From positions 32,304,001 through 32,368,000 of the forward strand of contig OX485804.1 in assembly GCA_950295325.1 (NCBI GenBank): a DNA stretch of 64,000 nt, given 5' to 3'. This document shows positions 1-11,156 of the stretch, piece after piece. This stretch comes from Polytrichum commune. Taxonomy: Eukaryota > Streptophyta > Polytrichopsida > Polytrichales > Polytrichaceae. The notes below the pieces were generated by a model. It was not told the origin of the DNA, did no database searches, and saw only the letters and a list, made by a program, of their open reading frames with translations. Every line of letters starts with the position of its first letter. Position 1 is the stretch's first letter. Made by a program: the position numbers and the translations under genes.

Positions 1-1460
1 TGCGGATCTCTGTTTTCGGGGTATTGTCTGATTGGCTTGCCCTTGGGGTTTAACTCCAACAGAGTCATGAGGTTTGGGACTTGTTCTCCCGATCCCACGT
101 CTCCAAGGCTTCTCCGTCTTGGAACCCCCAACCCCTGCGTCTTCCATGACTTAGACTTCTTCTGATTGTATGTGTCGACAACAATTGCAGGTTCAGCTAG
201 CAGGATTCAAATAGCAACCGAAATAGCTCAATTCCTTTACAACAATCTAAACTTCAACTCATGTGGAGCTGGACGAAGCTGTATACCCATGTTGCTCATC
301 AAGCGATAAATTCCTCAAGATCTCAGGCTGTCTGTTTCTTATAAGAAAACTGTCGCTATTCTGAGGCGCTTGAACTTCGAGATCCCGAAACTACCTACAA
401 CATGCTATTTCGCACTCAATGCAATCCACTCTCATCTGAAAATTCACAGAAAACTGGATTTGGATTGGTCCAAATGAGCTTGAAGTGGGAGCTGCTCCAT
501 CGTCAGGCTGTCTTAATTGCTGCGTTCGCAACAATTCCGAAACTCGCTAATTCACACTTCATTCGCTCTCTCAAGAAATACAGGGAAGGGAACTTGGATT
601 AGGTTTCGATTTTGTCATGTAACTTAGCTAATCTTGAATGCGCAGGAGAGATCATACCGACATTAACACTGCGAATTAGTGAGTGCATCGAAGAATGCGC
701 CGCCAAGCAATTATTATAGCTTACTTATCAGGCGCTTCAAGTTCTGCTCTGATTGCACCGCCAATCCAGACATCAATATAGGATACTTAAAATTTTCATC
801 TAATTGTCTTTTAATTGAAACTGCAAAATCCTGGCGAGACTCAATCGGTTGATTCGTTGATACCGAGCTCTTTCATATTTTCCGATAAAATGTGAAATAA
901 TCGTGAATTTCTAAGGTCAGTCTATTAAGTGAGTAGGTAGACCTAGACCAATATTTAAATGAATGCGAAGTGTCATTTCAGAATCTCTATAGTTAAGTAG
1001 GCAGTTTAGTGATCTTCGTTACCAGGATGTTTGCTACAATGACAATTAACTTGACTTAGTTTCGACATTACTTGTGACCTAAGGTACGTACGTCATTCAT
1101 TTATGCTATTTTCCATTGTAACATTTTCATTCACGCTTTGCTTGCTTCTTCAACAAGCCGACGTTTTTGTCTATTCTATTCTAACATGGAGTTTAAATTA
1201 TAGTGGGTCACGATATTCTCGATTTGATGACGATGACCTCTACGACGCATGATTTTATTTTGACATAGCAGGTTCTTGAACACAAGTGTCAACTTGCCAA
1301 CTAGTACACAAAATGCACATAATAATGTGGACATTTGTCGCTACAGAAGTCCCACACGACAGATTGAGGTCACGGTAATAGATTTCTCCTTCTCGATTTC
1401 GTTTCTAAGATTTTATCAATACCTTCAGTTTCATGTCAGCTTGGATGTGAACTACCATCA
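1..1460. other. no recognisable gene
   Basis: AT-rich sequence with only short, unconvincing reading frames. A polypyrimidine/CAG acceptor-like site near 190 could be the border of a gene that lies to the left, but no protein family is visible in either strand. Confidence 0.4.
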
Positions 1461-1463
1461 ATA

Positions 1464-2090
1464 GTCAAGGTGAGGAAGTCTTAGAAGATTTAAGTGACTT
1501 GGCTGTGTGTGCGTTCAGATGAGTATACAGACAGTCACTGTTTATTTCACTCGTATGTGGACTTCTTCAGCTCTTCACCTGTGCTTTCCCCGTGTGGAAC
1601 ATTTCCAGAAATGTCGTGCTCTACTTCTTGAATGATAGCGCCTAACGATGCTACCGTGAGTACGTACAAGGGATGAATCGACGATGACCTACACCGCAGT
1701 CGATGGCCACCAGCTTACGCAGTAGATCGTTGCACGCAAAATTGTGTCACATTGACAATTTGCTTTGGGAAATTCCTTGTACAACCTAGCATACAATATT
1801 GTAATTACAGTGCAGAGAAACTAGATTTGTAGCTGCGGTGACGTCACCGAACCTGGCCAGTTGCCACCATCTTCACGTCGTGTGGAATTCATGTCTTCTT
1901 ATTGAAAACAGATGTTCTTGATTCTTCTACATGTGGTGAAATCCACAAATAAATATTTACGCTCTTGAATCAAACATTCACTTTATGCAGATTTCATCTC
2001 CATATGTACTACAATTCTTGCGAGGATGCTTACCCTCTTGTGCCCTATAGAGTTTTTAAATTGCTGGATACTCTTTGCCGGATCCGCTTC
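1464..2090 (-). pseudogene. duplicated 3' end of the WSD gene (fragment)
   Basis: About 1500-2090 is a diverged direct repeat of about 4110-4650, which holds the last codons and 3' flank of the WSD gene. Around 2045-2085 (- strand) the last dozen or so codons are still readable (RQR, then SS/SG, then LK and a stop), matching the terminal RQRGSGKLKAL of the gene. Upstream coding sequence is absent, so this is a 3'-end fragment rather than a gene copy. Confidence 0.55.
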
Positions 2091-2194
2091 TGAATCCTCT
2101 GTTGCTCCTGCTCGAATTCGCTTGTGAGATTGTGTCATATCATGAGTTAAATAAATTTGTCCAAATCACAAGATCTGAGTTAAAAATGGACAGT

Positions 2195-2360
2195 CAAGGT
2201 GAGGAAAAATTGGGTCAAGCCGAGCGTCTCTAAGCGTGTCAGACTAGTAATTCTTTTAGTTGTGAGTTTGGGTTCAGGTTAGAGGTAAAAGACTTTTGTT
2301 GTGTTTGCGTCCAGATGAGTATAAAAACAGTCGATGTTTTCACTCGTATTTGGACTTCAA
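2195..2360. repeat. second copy of the 1464-1575 segment
   Basis: The segments 1464-1575 and 2195-2360 share a start (GTCAAGGTGAGGAA) and a later block (CAGATGAGTATA...CAGTC, then TTTCACTCGTAT.TGGACTTC) with an insertion between them. This is a direct repeat with a spacing of about 740-780 bp. Confidence 0.5.
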
Positions 2361-2861
2361 GAAAGCTAAGGATCTCAAAGACCGAAGATTGATAATCTCT
2401 CTTCCTCGCTATACTGTTGAAATTTCTCAATGTCCAAAACTCTCATTTGGTTATTTAATGTACATATAAATTGTTGCAATTGTTTCTCCCTTCTGTTACG
2501 ATGTCAGCGAGCATGTGCGTGAGTCTGGATTCAATGCAACGGTAATGCGAAAAGTGAGCATGACGCCTAAGGTTGAGGTCATTTGAGAGCTTCTTATAAA
2601 GGCATAAGATATGACATCTCTGCTGCAACATCTCCGAAAAGCCCACCGCGCCAACAGACGTCAAACGACTTTGTGGTGATGAGGTTTTGTAAGCTCTCAA
2701 AGGTGTTGAATCAAGAGCTCAGGTGCTTCCACCCGCAGAATCGTCCTCAGTCCAGATGCTTAGGCATTCTTTTGGGTCCACAACGCAGCAAGGAGGTCAG
2801 TAGCCCTCAGAGACATCTTCCAGAGCTCCCTCCTGAAGATGTTCATTGTGATCCTATGCGA

Positions 2862-3510
2862 AGACATCACATCACAAAGGTGGTCCAAACGAAGAATTGC
2901 CGGGGAAAAGATAATCCTCATAAGATCAAAAGTATCACATACATATCTACAGCATTAAACAAGCTCCCCTTAAAAAAACAAATGAACAATCACAACTGTA
3001 GCCTCCACACACATTAAATTTGAAATCCCCAGTGCCCACAACGCCTTCACTTGGGATCACAAATGCCTGCATTGTCTCCATACTTTCAGTAATACACTCG
3101 CATACATAAAGAACAGAGTGGGACAGTGACAGTAACAATTCTACAGATGCTCTTCGAACTACATCAACTACTCCTATGCCCTAGTTCTAATCTTCACGTA
3201 ATGACTTCATATAAAGACATCACAAATTAGGTCCAAACAAAGAAGAGCCGGGGGAAAGATGATAACCCTCATACGATCACAAGTATCATGTACACATCTA
3301 CAACATCAAAAAAAGCTCAAACAAACAAATGGTAAATACTGCTCAGGTAGCCTCCACACATTTGCAATCCCCCCAACGTCTTCACTCGAGATCACAAGTA
3401 CCTATATTGTCTCCATCCTTTCAGCAATACTGTGGGATACATAAATAATAGAGGAGGATAATGACTGTAACAGTTTTACAGATCCTCTTGAATTTGCATA
3501 AATTACTCTT
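2862..3510. repeat. tandem duplication, about 350-bp unit, two copies
   Basis: 2862-3190 and 3212-3510 align along their whole length (shared blocks: ACATCACA..., GGTCCAAAC.AAGAA, TAGCCTCCACACA, ATTGTCTCCAT.CTTTCAG, TACAGAT.CTCTT). The right copy contains the 3' end of the Cys-rich membrane gene (3421-4026, -). The left copy therefore duplicates that gene's last codons and 3' flank. Confidence 0.6.
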
Positions 3511-4026
3511 GCCCTTGTCGTCGTCGTTGTCGTCCATGGCTTCGTTTACGACGACTGACAAGACTTCGTACAACCAAAAGATAATGGCCGCCATGCCGAC
3601 AAGACAGACCGTGATTGCCGCAATCACGGTCCCGCCCCAGTCTCCAGCGGCATGACAAGAACAGGCACCTGTTGAACATGCGTGACCATGGCACGAGCAT
3701 CTTCCGGTTGAACCTCTCCGAAGGCTGTCAAACAGAGCACTAACAGTGGCATCTGCATACTTCCAGCAGGTTGTAAACTACCAGGTGGTAATTAGGGCTA
3801 TGCGCCATGAGATGTCCACCAGGTGCAAAATACTCACAGACAGGTCCAAGACACGATAGTGTTCCTCGGCATCCTGCGGGATCGCCACATTTTTCACCGC
3901 GATGCCCGCTTGTACATCATTCCCGTCCTCCCCTTGGTCACCTTGACCTACTTTCTCCGCCCGGAGATAGAAGCCGTTGAGCCTCCTCCCCTCCGGATGC
4001 CAAACCTCGGCAACCTCCACAATCAA
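3421..4026 (-). pseudogene. possible Cys-rich single-pass membrane protein, 5' end broken or missing
   Basis: Two blocks in one phase are joined by a plausible intron: about 4026-3838 (donor GTGAGT) and 3759-3421 (acceptor GGAAG). The first encodes a hydrophilic stretch containing VAEVWHPEGRRLNGFYLRAE. The second has a Cys cluster (CSCHGHAC...CSC), one hydrophobic helix (GTVIAAITVCLVGMAAIIFW), an acidic tail (DDNDDDK) and a short hydrophobic end before a stop. Upstream, frame one stops at TGA near 4036, while an adjacent frame runs from an ATG near 4078, so the 5' end is frameshifted or belongs to an unseen exon. The family is not recognised. GC is higher than in the flanks, which favours former coding sequence. 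It lies just downstream of the WSD gene on the same strand. Confidence 0.4.
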
Positions 4027-4625
4027 ATAGTGATATATAGATCATACTCTCGCACTAGCGTCTGGGCTAATGGCATCTTGTAGATACACAGGCTCATCAC
4101 ACATGCGGTGCACATCTTTAGCTATGCACCTGGGCTGACTCGTGTGGAAATGTTCCGGCAACTTCTCGTTCTTCTTCTTAAATGCTAGCGAGTACATGAT
4201 GCTAACGTGAGTGCAAGGATGGTTCGACGATGACCGACACCGCGTTCGACGGCCACCAGCCTATGCCGCAGATTGTTGCATGCTAAATTGTGCCACATCG
4301 GTAATTTGCTTGGGAAATTTTCTCCTTATACAAACTAGAGTGCCGATTCTTTCAGTCGGTAGTCTAGCATAGAAATCTAATACTTACATTGCAGGTAACC
4401 TCAAATTGTAGCTGCGGCGCCGACACCAAACCTGGCCAAGTTGCCACCATCGTCAAGTCGTGCGGAATTCAGGTTATAATTGAGAAGTCTTCTTATGGAA
4501 GCCGAAGGTTCGTGATTCTTTACCGATTTGTGATTATGAACATTCTTAAATCAAATGTTCATCTAACGCGAATTTCATCACCATATGGACGATGATTCCT
4601 GCGAAAATGCTTAAGCCCGTATGGC

Positions 4626-7600
4626 CTACAGAGCTTTTAGCTTGCCGGATCCTCTTTGCCTGGCTGATTTCACCATATCCTTCAGGGAGTCGACACAATG
4701 TTGACAAATAACCTCGGGATCGGGAATAACATGTTCGGCTGTCGTGCAAACCAAGCTTGCTTTTCCCATGTAGCTCTGCAAATATATGGCTAGTGACTGC
4801 ACATTGCAAAAAAGATGATCAGAAGGGGACACTCGTGACCTTCGCCTGAACTGACTCTTACAACTCGCAACTAGAAGGAAAAGACACTGTGTATTAAATT
4901 AAATCTTGTTGTGGAGATTCTAAAAATGGCAACCAAACGTCTGACAGAAGGGTAACGGAACAAGCTTACATTGAAGACATTACAGAGACCAAAAATTATG
5001 TCTGTGTTGACATCAAGCACGTTGAGATCATTTAAAACTATCTTGAAGCATCGTGTTGCCATGCATAACAATATTGAGTTGAATTCTCACCGCTGGGTGT
5101 CCAACACCGGTCGGATAAATGCTGACAATAGGGTTCCCACTGAACATCACAGGTTCGGTTGGCCCAGGCACATTCGAAACCGACAGTGTAGTTTGCAGAG
5201 CAATTCGTCTAGTGAGCATCATTGCCGGCTTGAATTTCAATGCGAAAAAGGCACACAGTCGGTAAGAAAACAATGCATGTCACATAACGCTAGAAACCTC
5301 TGGAGAAATGTTTCCCAAACACGAAATTATTCAAACGCGTTGGAAAGATATGGATGGACAAGAACTCCAACAGCTGTAGCAAAGAATTATCATCGTTATC
5401 ATCTTTGCTAATTATGGGAATTAGCGTGGGCTCTATAAATGGTCATATTGCCCGCCTCCCCCCCCTCACCCAAATTATGTTGAGCCTATAATGGTTTTCA
5501 TGTTTTGAGCACGTAGTCCAACATCTTCTAAACACATGTGTTTTTTGGGATTCGTTTTTGGAGCCACACCATACCACATACCACTCAAATATAGTTGTTC
5601 TAATAAGAATAGTATTAACCAAATAAAGGTTGTCTACCTTAAGGTCAAAACTACGCAAATAGATGTGAGGAGTCTTTAATGGGTTGCAATAGATGTCCAA
5701 CCCACCAAGCCGGAGTAAAGGCGAGCAAGGTTGCATATTGCACCCAACACAAACATGTGCAATGGCCATCACAATCACTAGCCCCACCCCCAAATGTATA
5801 CATGATGCACATTTGACAAGTGTGATAGGCAATTGATGGGTTTGTAACAGGTGCAAAAAGCAACCCTAGCGGTGAGGTAGGAACTTGGTGACTACTACAA
5901 CCAATGGTAGGCCAACACATGTTCAATACACATCGGCGAAAGAGGGATTGGGTGACTACTACAGCCAATGATAGGACGACATGGACGCTACCCATTCTCT
6001 ACACTGACTATCCCAATTAGTGCGTGTTACTATTCAAATTACAGAGTGCAATAGCGTCTTACTCGGGAGTTTAATTTTTACAAACAAAAGTTGCAATAGG
6101 TCATTCAAACATTATAAAACATAAATGACTTTGCTTGGTAAAATATGACATTCTCTTTAAATACTTATAGCATTGCATAACTCGGGTTTTTGTCCTCACA
6201 ATTGGGCCTGTAATCCCCATAAGTAGTGCTCCACTCCGATACGTGAAGATGCCCTCGAGGGATGCCTTCTTCCTGTCACCGATTTTCTTTGCTTCCAGGA
6301 CATGATCGAGTGGGTCTTCTTGGTGCTTCATAGGAATTCGGATTAGCAGATAACCCAGGTGATTCCCCCACCGCATTTGAGGGCCACCCTCCATCATTGA
6401 GACCAGCTCCTGCAATTACCAGCAATTAACACCTAGGGTTATTACTCCAGGCAACAACAGTGGAATAGAAGATATTAAAGAAGTAGGCCATCCTCAATTA
6501 TTTTCCAAAGCCCATGCTCTTCGTATACAAGACGACGGGAGCATTAAATGCCTGTTAAGAGGAATAGTATCATTCATAAGTTCCAGCTTACATGGAATAA
6601 AACAATATAGCACGAGTCGACCTACATCAAACAATTGAATCAAATGGCATAGGCCTCTCATAATACCTGCAAGCCTGGTGATCCTCTTGTGTTCAATAAG
6701 GTGAGTGCACGAATTCGTAAATTCTCTACATTGGAATTGGAGTCCTTTTTAGTTCCTCCATGGTTTTCCCCATCTGTCCATTGAGGCTCCAATCCACTTG
6801 ATTTAGTTGTATGTACAAACGATCTCATTTATTTGGTAGGTATCTATACTCGAAAGTCTAAAGACTAAAGCACGGTGACCCAGCAAAACTTTGGCGCTTT
6901 GCTTAACAGAATGAAGGAATTTACTCCCAAAAAGTTGTGCTTGATTGTTTTTCTCAACTTACCAGCAGACTTGATGGGAGAAGGTTTCACAGACTTATTC
7001 TCCAAGTATCGGAGAAGGCCAGCTCCAACCATGCCCATAAGGACATCATTGATTGTCTGTTGTCACTGAGCGTAGTGTTAGTTACAACAACAGCATCCGA
7101 TAGTACCAGTATCAGCATATATGGCAATATTATAGTCAGAGTCCTTCGAAAACATAGGTAGCCAGAAATCACGTTGCAAACATCCACATTGGCTGAATTA
7201 GTGTGAACTTTAAAGCCTAACCAATCATGCATCTTTTACATCTACATCTTCTACTATGACTAGTATAAGGTTCATACTGTCACTGTTAACACCTGAATAT
7301 AGGTAATAGAGTTCACAGGGAGCCACCACTCTCAAATATCTCTTGTCAGCAGGATGCCCGTACCTTTACAAGGACACTTATACATTGTTAATAGAGAAAA
7401 TTTAAGACTCTCTGCTACTGCACGCATGCACTAGTCCTGAATTTTGCTTCCCAATAAACACCTGACTTTGTCAAAGTCTGCCTTAAGAGTGGAGACCACA
7501 TCACTAAATCACAAGGAACTTCGGTCGATTAACCACCTAGTAGGGTAGACAACCTTTGTTCAGTTACACCTATATTTGAGTGGTATGTGGTTTGGTGTGG

Positions 7601-10600
7601 TTCTAAGGGTCGGTTTACACTATGGACCATGACGTCAGACCATGGAAGAGGGCCTTTTTCAATGGTCCGAGTTCATGGTCCAACTTCTTAAAAAAATCGA
7701 TTTTGGAAGTCTTGGGCCCCTCACTAAGTGTAAACCAAATGTGGACCAAGAAGAATGACCATGCACCAAAAAGTGATTATGCAACAAACAAAAAAGTTAA
7801 TATATGTCCAAAAAGGGCATTTTTGAAAAAAAAATCAAGTTTGCTCATTCTCTTGTCTTCCCTTGGGCTTTACTTGTCTTCACTTCTTGTTAAATGGGTC
7901 GAAGATGTGGTTTGCAAATCTTGTCACAATAATTTTTACAAAAAAAGTGAGCGATTTAATATGTACATGTTCAATGTAATTTACATGTGACATGTACATA
8001 CCTTGTGTTGTCCATTGAGCATTATTTGCAACCGCTTCACCATGTGCACTCAAATTCTTGAGTTCTAAATGTCCCACACTGTTTGATGGAACGTGTGGGA
8101 GCAAGTTTGAGGGGTAGGGCATGGAATAATTGGTATGCCTCATGGGCTATGATACGATCTAGGCACATAAAGGATGGACTTACTTCTCAAGATTCATTAC
8201 ATCATATAGATGATGAAAATTATGTCTTGTGAGCCTTACCTAGTGGGAAGAGTTGTATATAAAGCCACCCAAAAAAAAATTCATTAAAAAGGTATTATAA
8301 CAACATTTCTCTGTCATGAGCCCTTGCCTTTTCTTACCATACCCTCTCTCGTGCCTCTCTCACTGCAAAGCCTGTTGGACCATGTCAATGTATTAATTAG
8401 GCCTTAAAATATGTCTTTTGGAGACCGAGACCTCCATGATCACTCTGCCATTTTTTCCTTGGTGTAAACCGAAGTGGTCCCCATGACAAGTTCTCACCGC
8501 AAAGCCTGTTGGACCATGTCAATGTATTAATTAGGCCTTAAAATATGTATTTTGGAGACCTCGACCTCCATGATCACTCTGCCATTTTTTCCTTGGTGTG
8601 AACCGAAGTGGTCCCCGTGACAAGTTCAACAACCAATCAACGCTCTTACAACACCCTGGAACAATTTCTTGGTCCATAGTGTAAACCGACCCTAGAACAG
8701 ACACCAAAAGGACATCCGTTTCAAAGAGATTGGATTGCGTGCTCAAAATATGATAATCACGAACTCTAGGTACTCGAACCAACATATGCGGGGGGGAAAC
8801 CATATGACCATTTAATGTCAAGCACAAGTATCTTCACTTTAATATTGAATAACACATTATTCATATGAGCTCCAAAACTTATGAGGAAAGTGGCTACAAC
8901 TTTGATTTGGGGTTTGCTAACCATCATGTACTAATCGCGTGTTTCATAGCCTAGGAAAAGTGGGCAAGTCAGAAAAAAGGTAACCATTTAAGACCCATCT
9001 ACCTTAGTGAAACATGTTGTAAAGTGGACAAAACCTGGGTGAATGGAAGAAGCTACCCAAAAATTCATGTGACCAACTCACCCCGTTCACAGCATCCTTG
9101 ACAACACGCATATCATCGATATCAAAGATCTGGTAAACAATCTTCTTCTTCATCTTCTCCACACCTTCGTGGCCTTTCAGAGCACTGTCGCTGTCTTTCA
9201 GCCAGATCCCAGTCGAAGTGAAGACAAAAATCCCCACCAATGTGTTCCAAAATAAGATGACCGTGGACAAAATCCAACAAAGTTTCGAGTTTCCCTTCAT
9301 CTCTCTCTTCCTCCTCTTTGCCTCCGGAATGGAGGGGAGCTCATCAGGTTTACCCAAACGCCGTGTACAAGCCAGCAGCAGAGACATAAGTGAAGTTCCG
9401 TCCCCGAGAGAGTGATGGATTCGGACCACCATGTGAGACTTTGCAATTCCAGATGTCCCGTTTAGTATGTGACACTCCCACAGTGGACGGGATGCATCGA
9501 TAGGTGGGGCACTCGCAAGGTCACTTAAATAATCCTCAACAAATCGAGGAGCTGCCCTAATCTCTGGCTCGGTGTAGCCAGTCGGCTCAAACACATGGGC
9601 ATTTATATCAATTGTTACTGGAACCCACACATCCGTCCCCTTGCTGTCCTTGCTCTGCAACATGTAAGGGTCTCAAGTTAGTGAATCATCGACGGAAACC
9701 ACGAGCTTGCAACCGACTCCATTGCAAATTGTTCTGTGTTGTAGCCGATACAGATTCGGTCAACGCCTACCAGAGGGTTTAAATTAGTAATTGAAGGCAA
9801 CAGGAAGATTAGACAAATGTAAATCGACTAAGGTATGTGCGGACACTCTTCTTTATTGGAGTGGTATTATATGGCAAAGCTTGCAGGTTAGAACAGACAC
9901 CCAAACATCATGAGTCGCAGAGGAATTGGACTATGTGCTCAAACTATAGACACCATTTTAGGTCCGAAAGTGAGCACTGTTGGGAGGGCCTATTTGATCA
10001 GTTATAAAGAAAGAGAATCTTCACTTCCAGCTCCTATGACTTTCGTATTTGAACACCGATTCTGGAACACCGATTCTGTGCGCATTTGTCTCTAAAAACG
10101 TTACAAAACCAAAACCAAAACATGTTATGCAAAGCATTCTTGAGCGTGTGTAAGGACGTTCTCATTCTATGCTAAAATCGAGAATAAATTCAGCAATCGA
10201 GGTCCTTGATTAGATGCACGAATGATGCCAAGCATAGTCTATTGGCAATCTCTCATTAGTGGACACCTCATGTTACATATCTTCGGACAAATCCTTCTCC
10301 TATCAACGAAAAATTCGTTTTAAAGAACTTGCCGAAAAGGATCTCACCAAGGTTATATTCTCCAAGATTCTTACTCGATTCTTATTCAGGAAGAATACAC
10401 ACTACACCACTTAAGAATGCTTAAAAATGCTATATGTGTAGTAGCCAGAACAACTTGGTCAACTCCTCACAGAAGGTAATTAGAAAACTGAAGGCAGGAG
10501 GAACACTAGACCAATGATCGGGGAGAACCGGCAGTTAGTTACAAATGAACCGGTTGCGTTTGAGAGAGAACCGGTTGAAGTTCAAGACTGCAGGATATTT

Positions 10601-11156
10601 ATCAATCATTTTAGAGGAATTCATAGAATATACCCCAATTTAATAAAGGAAAACCGGAAGATGTCAACATGTAACCGGTTGGACTTGCAAACACTAGGAT
10701 CTCAACCGATTATGACCAAAAATCTCCCCGATCACTGCACTAGACAAATGTAGGTCCAAATTTAAGCAATAATGAAGAAGACACCGAATCTGAATATTCA
10801 ACTACAGTAGCCTGACACTCCAGGTTCGATAGGGGAAAAGAATTCTCTGTTGCAGTGTTAAGCAAGAAAATGGTTGCAAGAAATTGAAAGATACGTACGA
10901 TGATGCTGTGAAACCGTTCATGCTTTGCCAGTGTTTCCGACAAAGTCGTCTTGAAGTCGCAGATGTTAATTGGATTTTCAAATCCCAGGGTGCATAGAAT
11001 GTAGAGGTTGAGATTTGGTTGCAGAAATAGTCTTCCTGCTGGAGTCACTGGCTCCAGCTCCACCTCTCCGGCTCTTGGTGATTCTGTTGTCAATTTTTGT
11101 TTTATGTTGATTTTCGGTAGCCCCAAGTCAGGGATTGCTAATCTCTCAGACCCCAT
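4626..11156 (-). CDS. wax ester synthase/diacylglycerol acyltransferase, WSD1-like
   Basis: Seven exons keep one open frame: 11156-10899, 9654-9082, 7056-6963, 6773-6667, 6409-6200, 5228-5091, 4796-4626 (about 516 aa, the usual size). All introns are GT-AG. The WES acyltransferase domain covers roughly residues 20-280 and carries the catalytic HHxxxDG as HHSLGDG at about 166-172. A hydrophobic segment at about 215-240 suits an ER membrane anchor. Later blocks are typical of the family: TINDVLMGMVGAGL (exon 3), LNTRGSPG (exon 4), RWGNHLG and DRKKASLEGIFT (exon 5), and the DUF1298 part with SVSNVPGPTEP, QSYMGKASL and IPDPE (exons 6-7). Members esterify fatty alcohols or diacylglycerol with acyl-CoA to make cuticular wax esters or storage lipid. 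ATG 11156 follows an in-frame GTG at 11165; ATG is chosen. Introns 1, 2 and 5 contain repeats. A short diverged copy of the 3' end lies at 1.5-2.1 kb. Confidence 0.9.
5455..5645 (-). repeat. AAGGTA-family dispersed repeat in WSD intron 5
   Basis: On the - strand it reads TAAGGTAGACAACC, then ATTTGAGTGGTATGTGG, then GTGTGGCTCC, blocks shared with copies at 7.5, 31.5/32.9, 44.7, 45.6, 46.9 and 57.8 kb. It sits inside intron 5 of the WSD gene. Confidence 0.6.
7607..8692. mobile_element. PIF/Harbinger (Tourist-like) non-autonomous element, copy 1
   Basis: The terminal inverted repeats are perfect for 23 bp (GGGTCGGTTTACACTATGG... and its complement at the right end). Flanks are TAA on the left and TAG on the right, consistent with a 3-bp TAA-type target duplication with one change. 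A GGG(T/C) start and TWA target fit PIF/Harbinger. It holds a tandem duplication of about 135 bp (8364-8630) and no convincing transposase, so it is non-autonomous. It interrupts the repeat described at 7541-9006. Confidence 0.75.
8364..8630. repeat. 135-bp tandem duplication inside Harbinger MITE copy 1
   Basis: The block beginning GCAAAGCCTGTTGGACCATG and ending at CATGACAAGTTC or CGTGACAAGTTC occurs twice in succession with only a few differences. MITE copy 2 at 23.8 kb has it once, so this is a duplication private to copy 1. Confidence 0.8.
10512..10692 (+). repeat. AACCGGTT-rich repeat, copy 1 (WSD intron 1)
   Basis: It matches the reverse complement of 30821-31000 over about 180 bp, including GAGAACCGGCAGTTAGTT, repeated AACCGGTT palindromes and GATGTCAACATGTAACCGG. 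It is non-coding and lies in intron 1 of the WSD gene. Confidence 0.65.

Larger units (their letters stand above)
7541..9006 (+). mobile_element. AAGGTA-family MITE-like element split by a Harbinger MITE (WSD intron 2)
   Basis: The left end reads TAGGGTAGACAACCTTTG and the right end AGACCCATCTACCTTA; these are inverted with respect to each other. Removing the inner 1086-bp element at 7607-8692 leaves about 377 bp, the length of the three intact copies at 27071, 46478 and 56005. The whole composite lies in intron 2 of the WSD gene. Confidence 0.6.

Noticed and set aside
2583-3017. 144-codon + strand frame
   Set aside because: It spans the tandem-duplicated 3' flank, is not preserved in the second copy and shows no domain.
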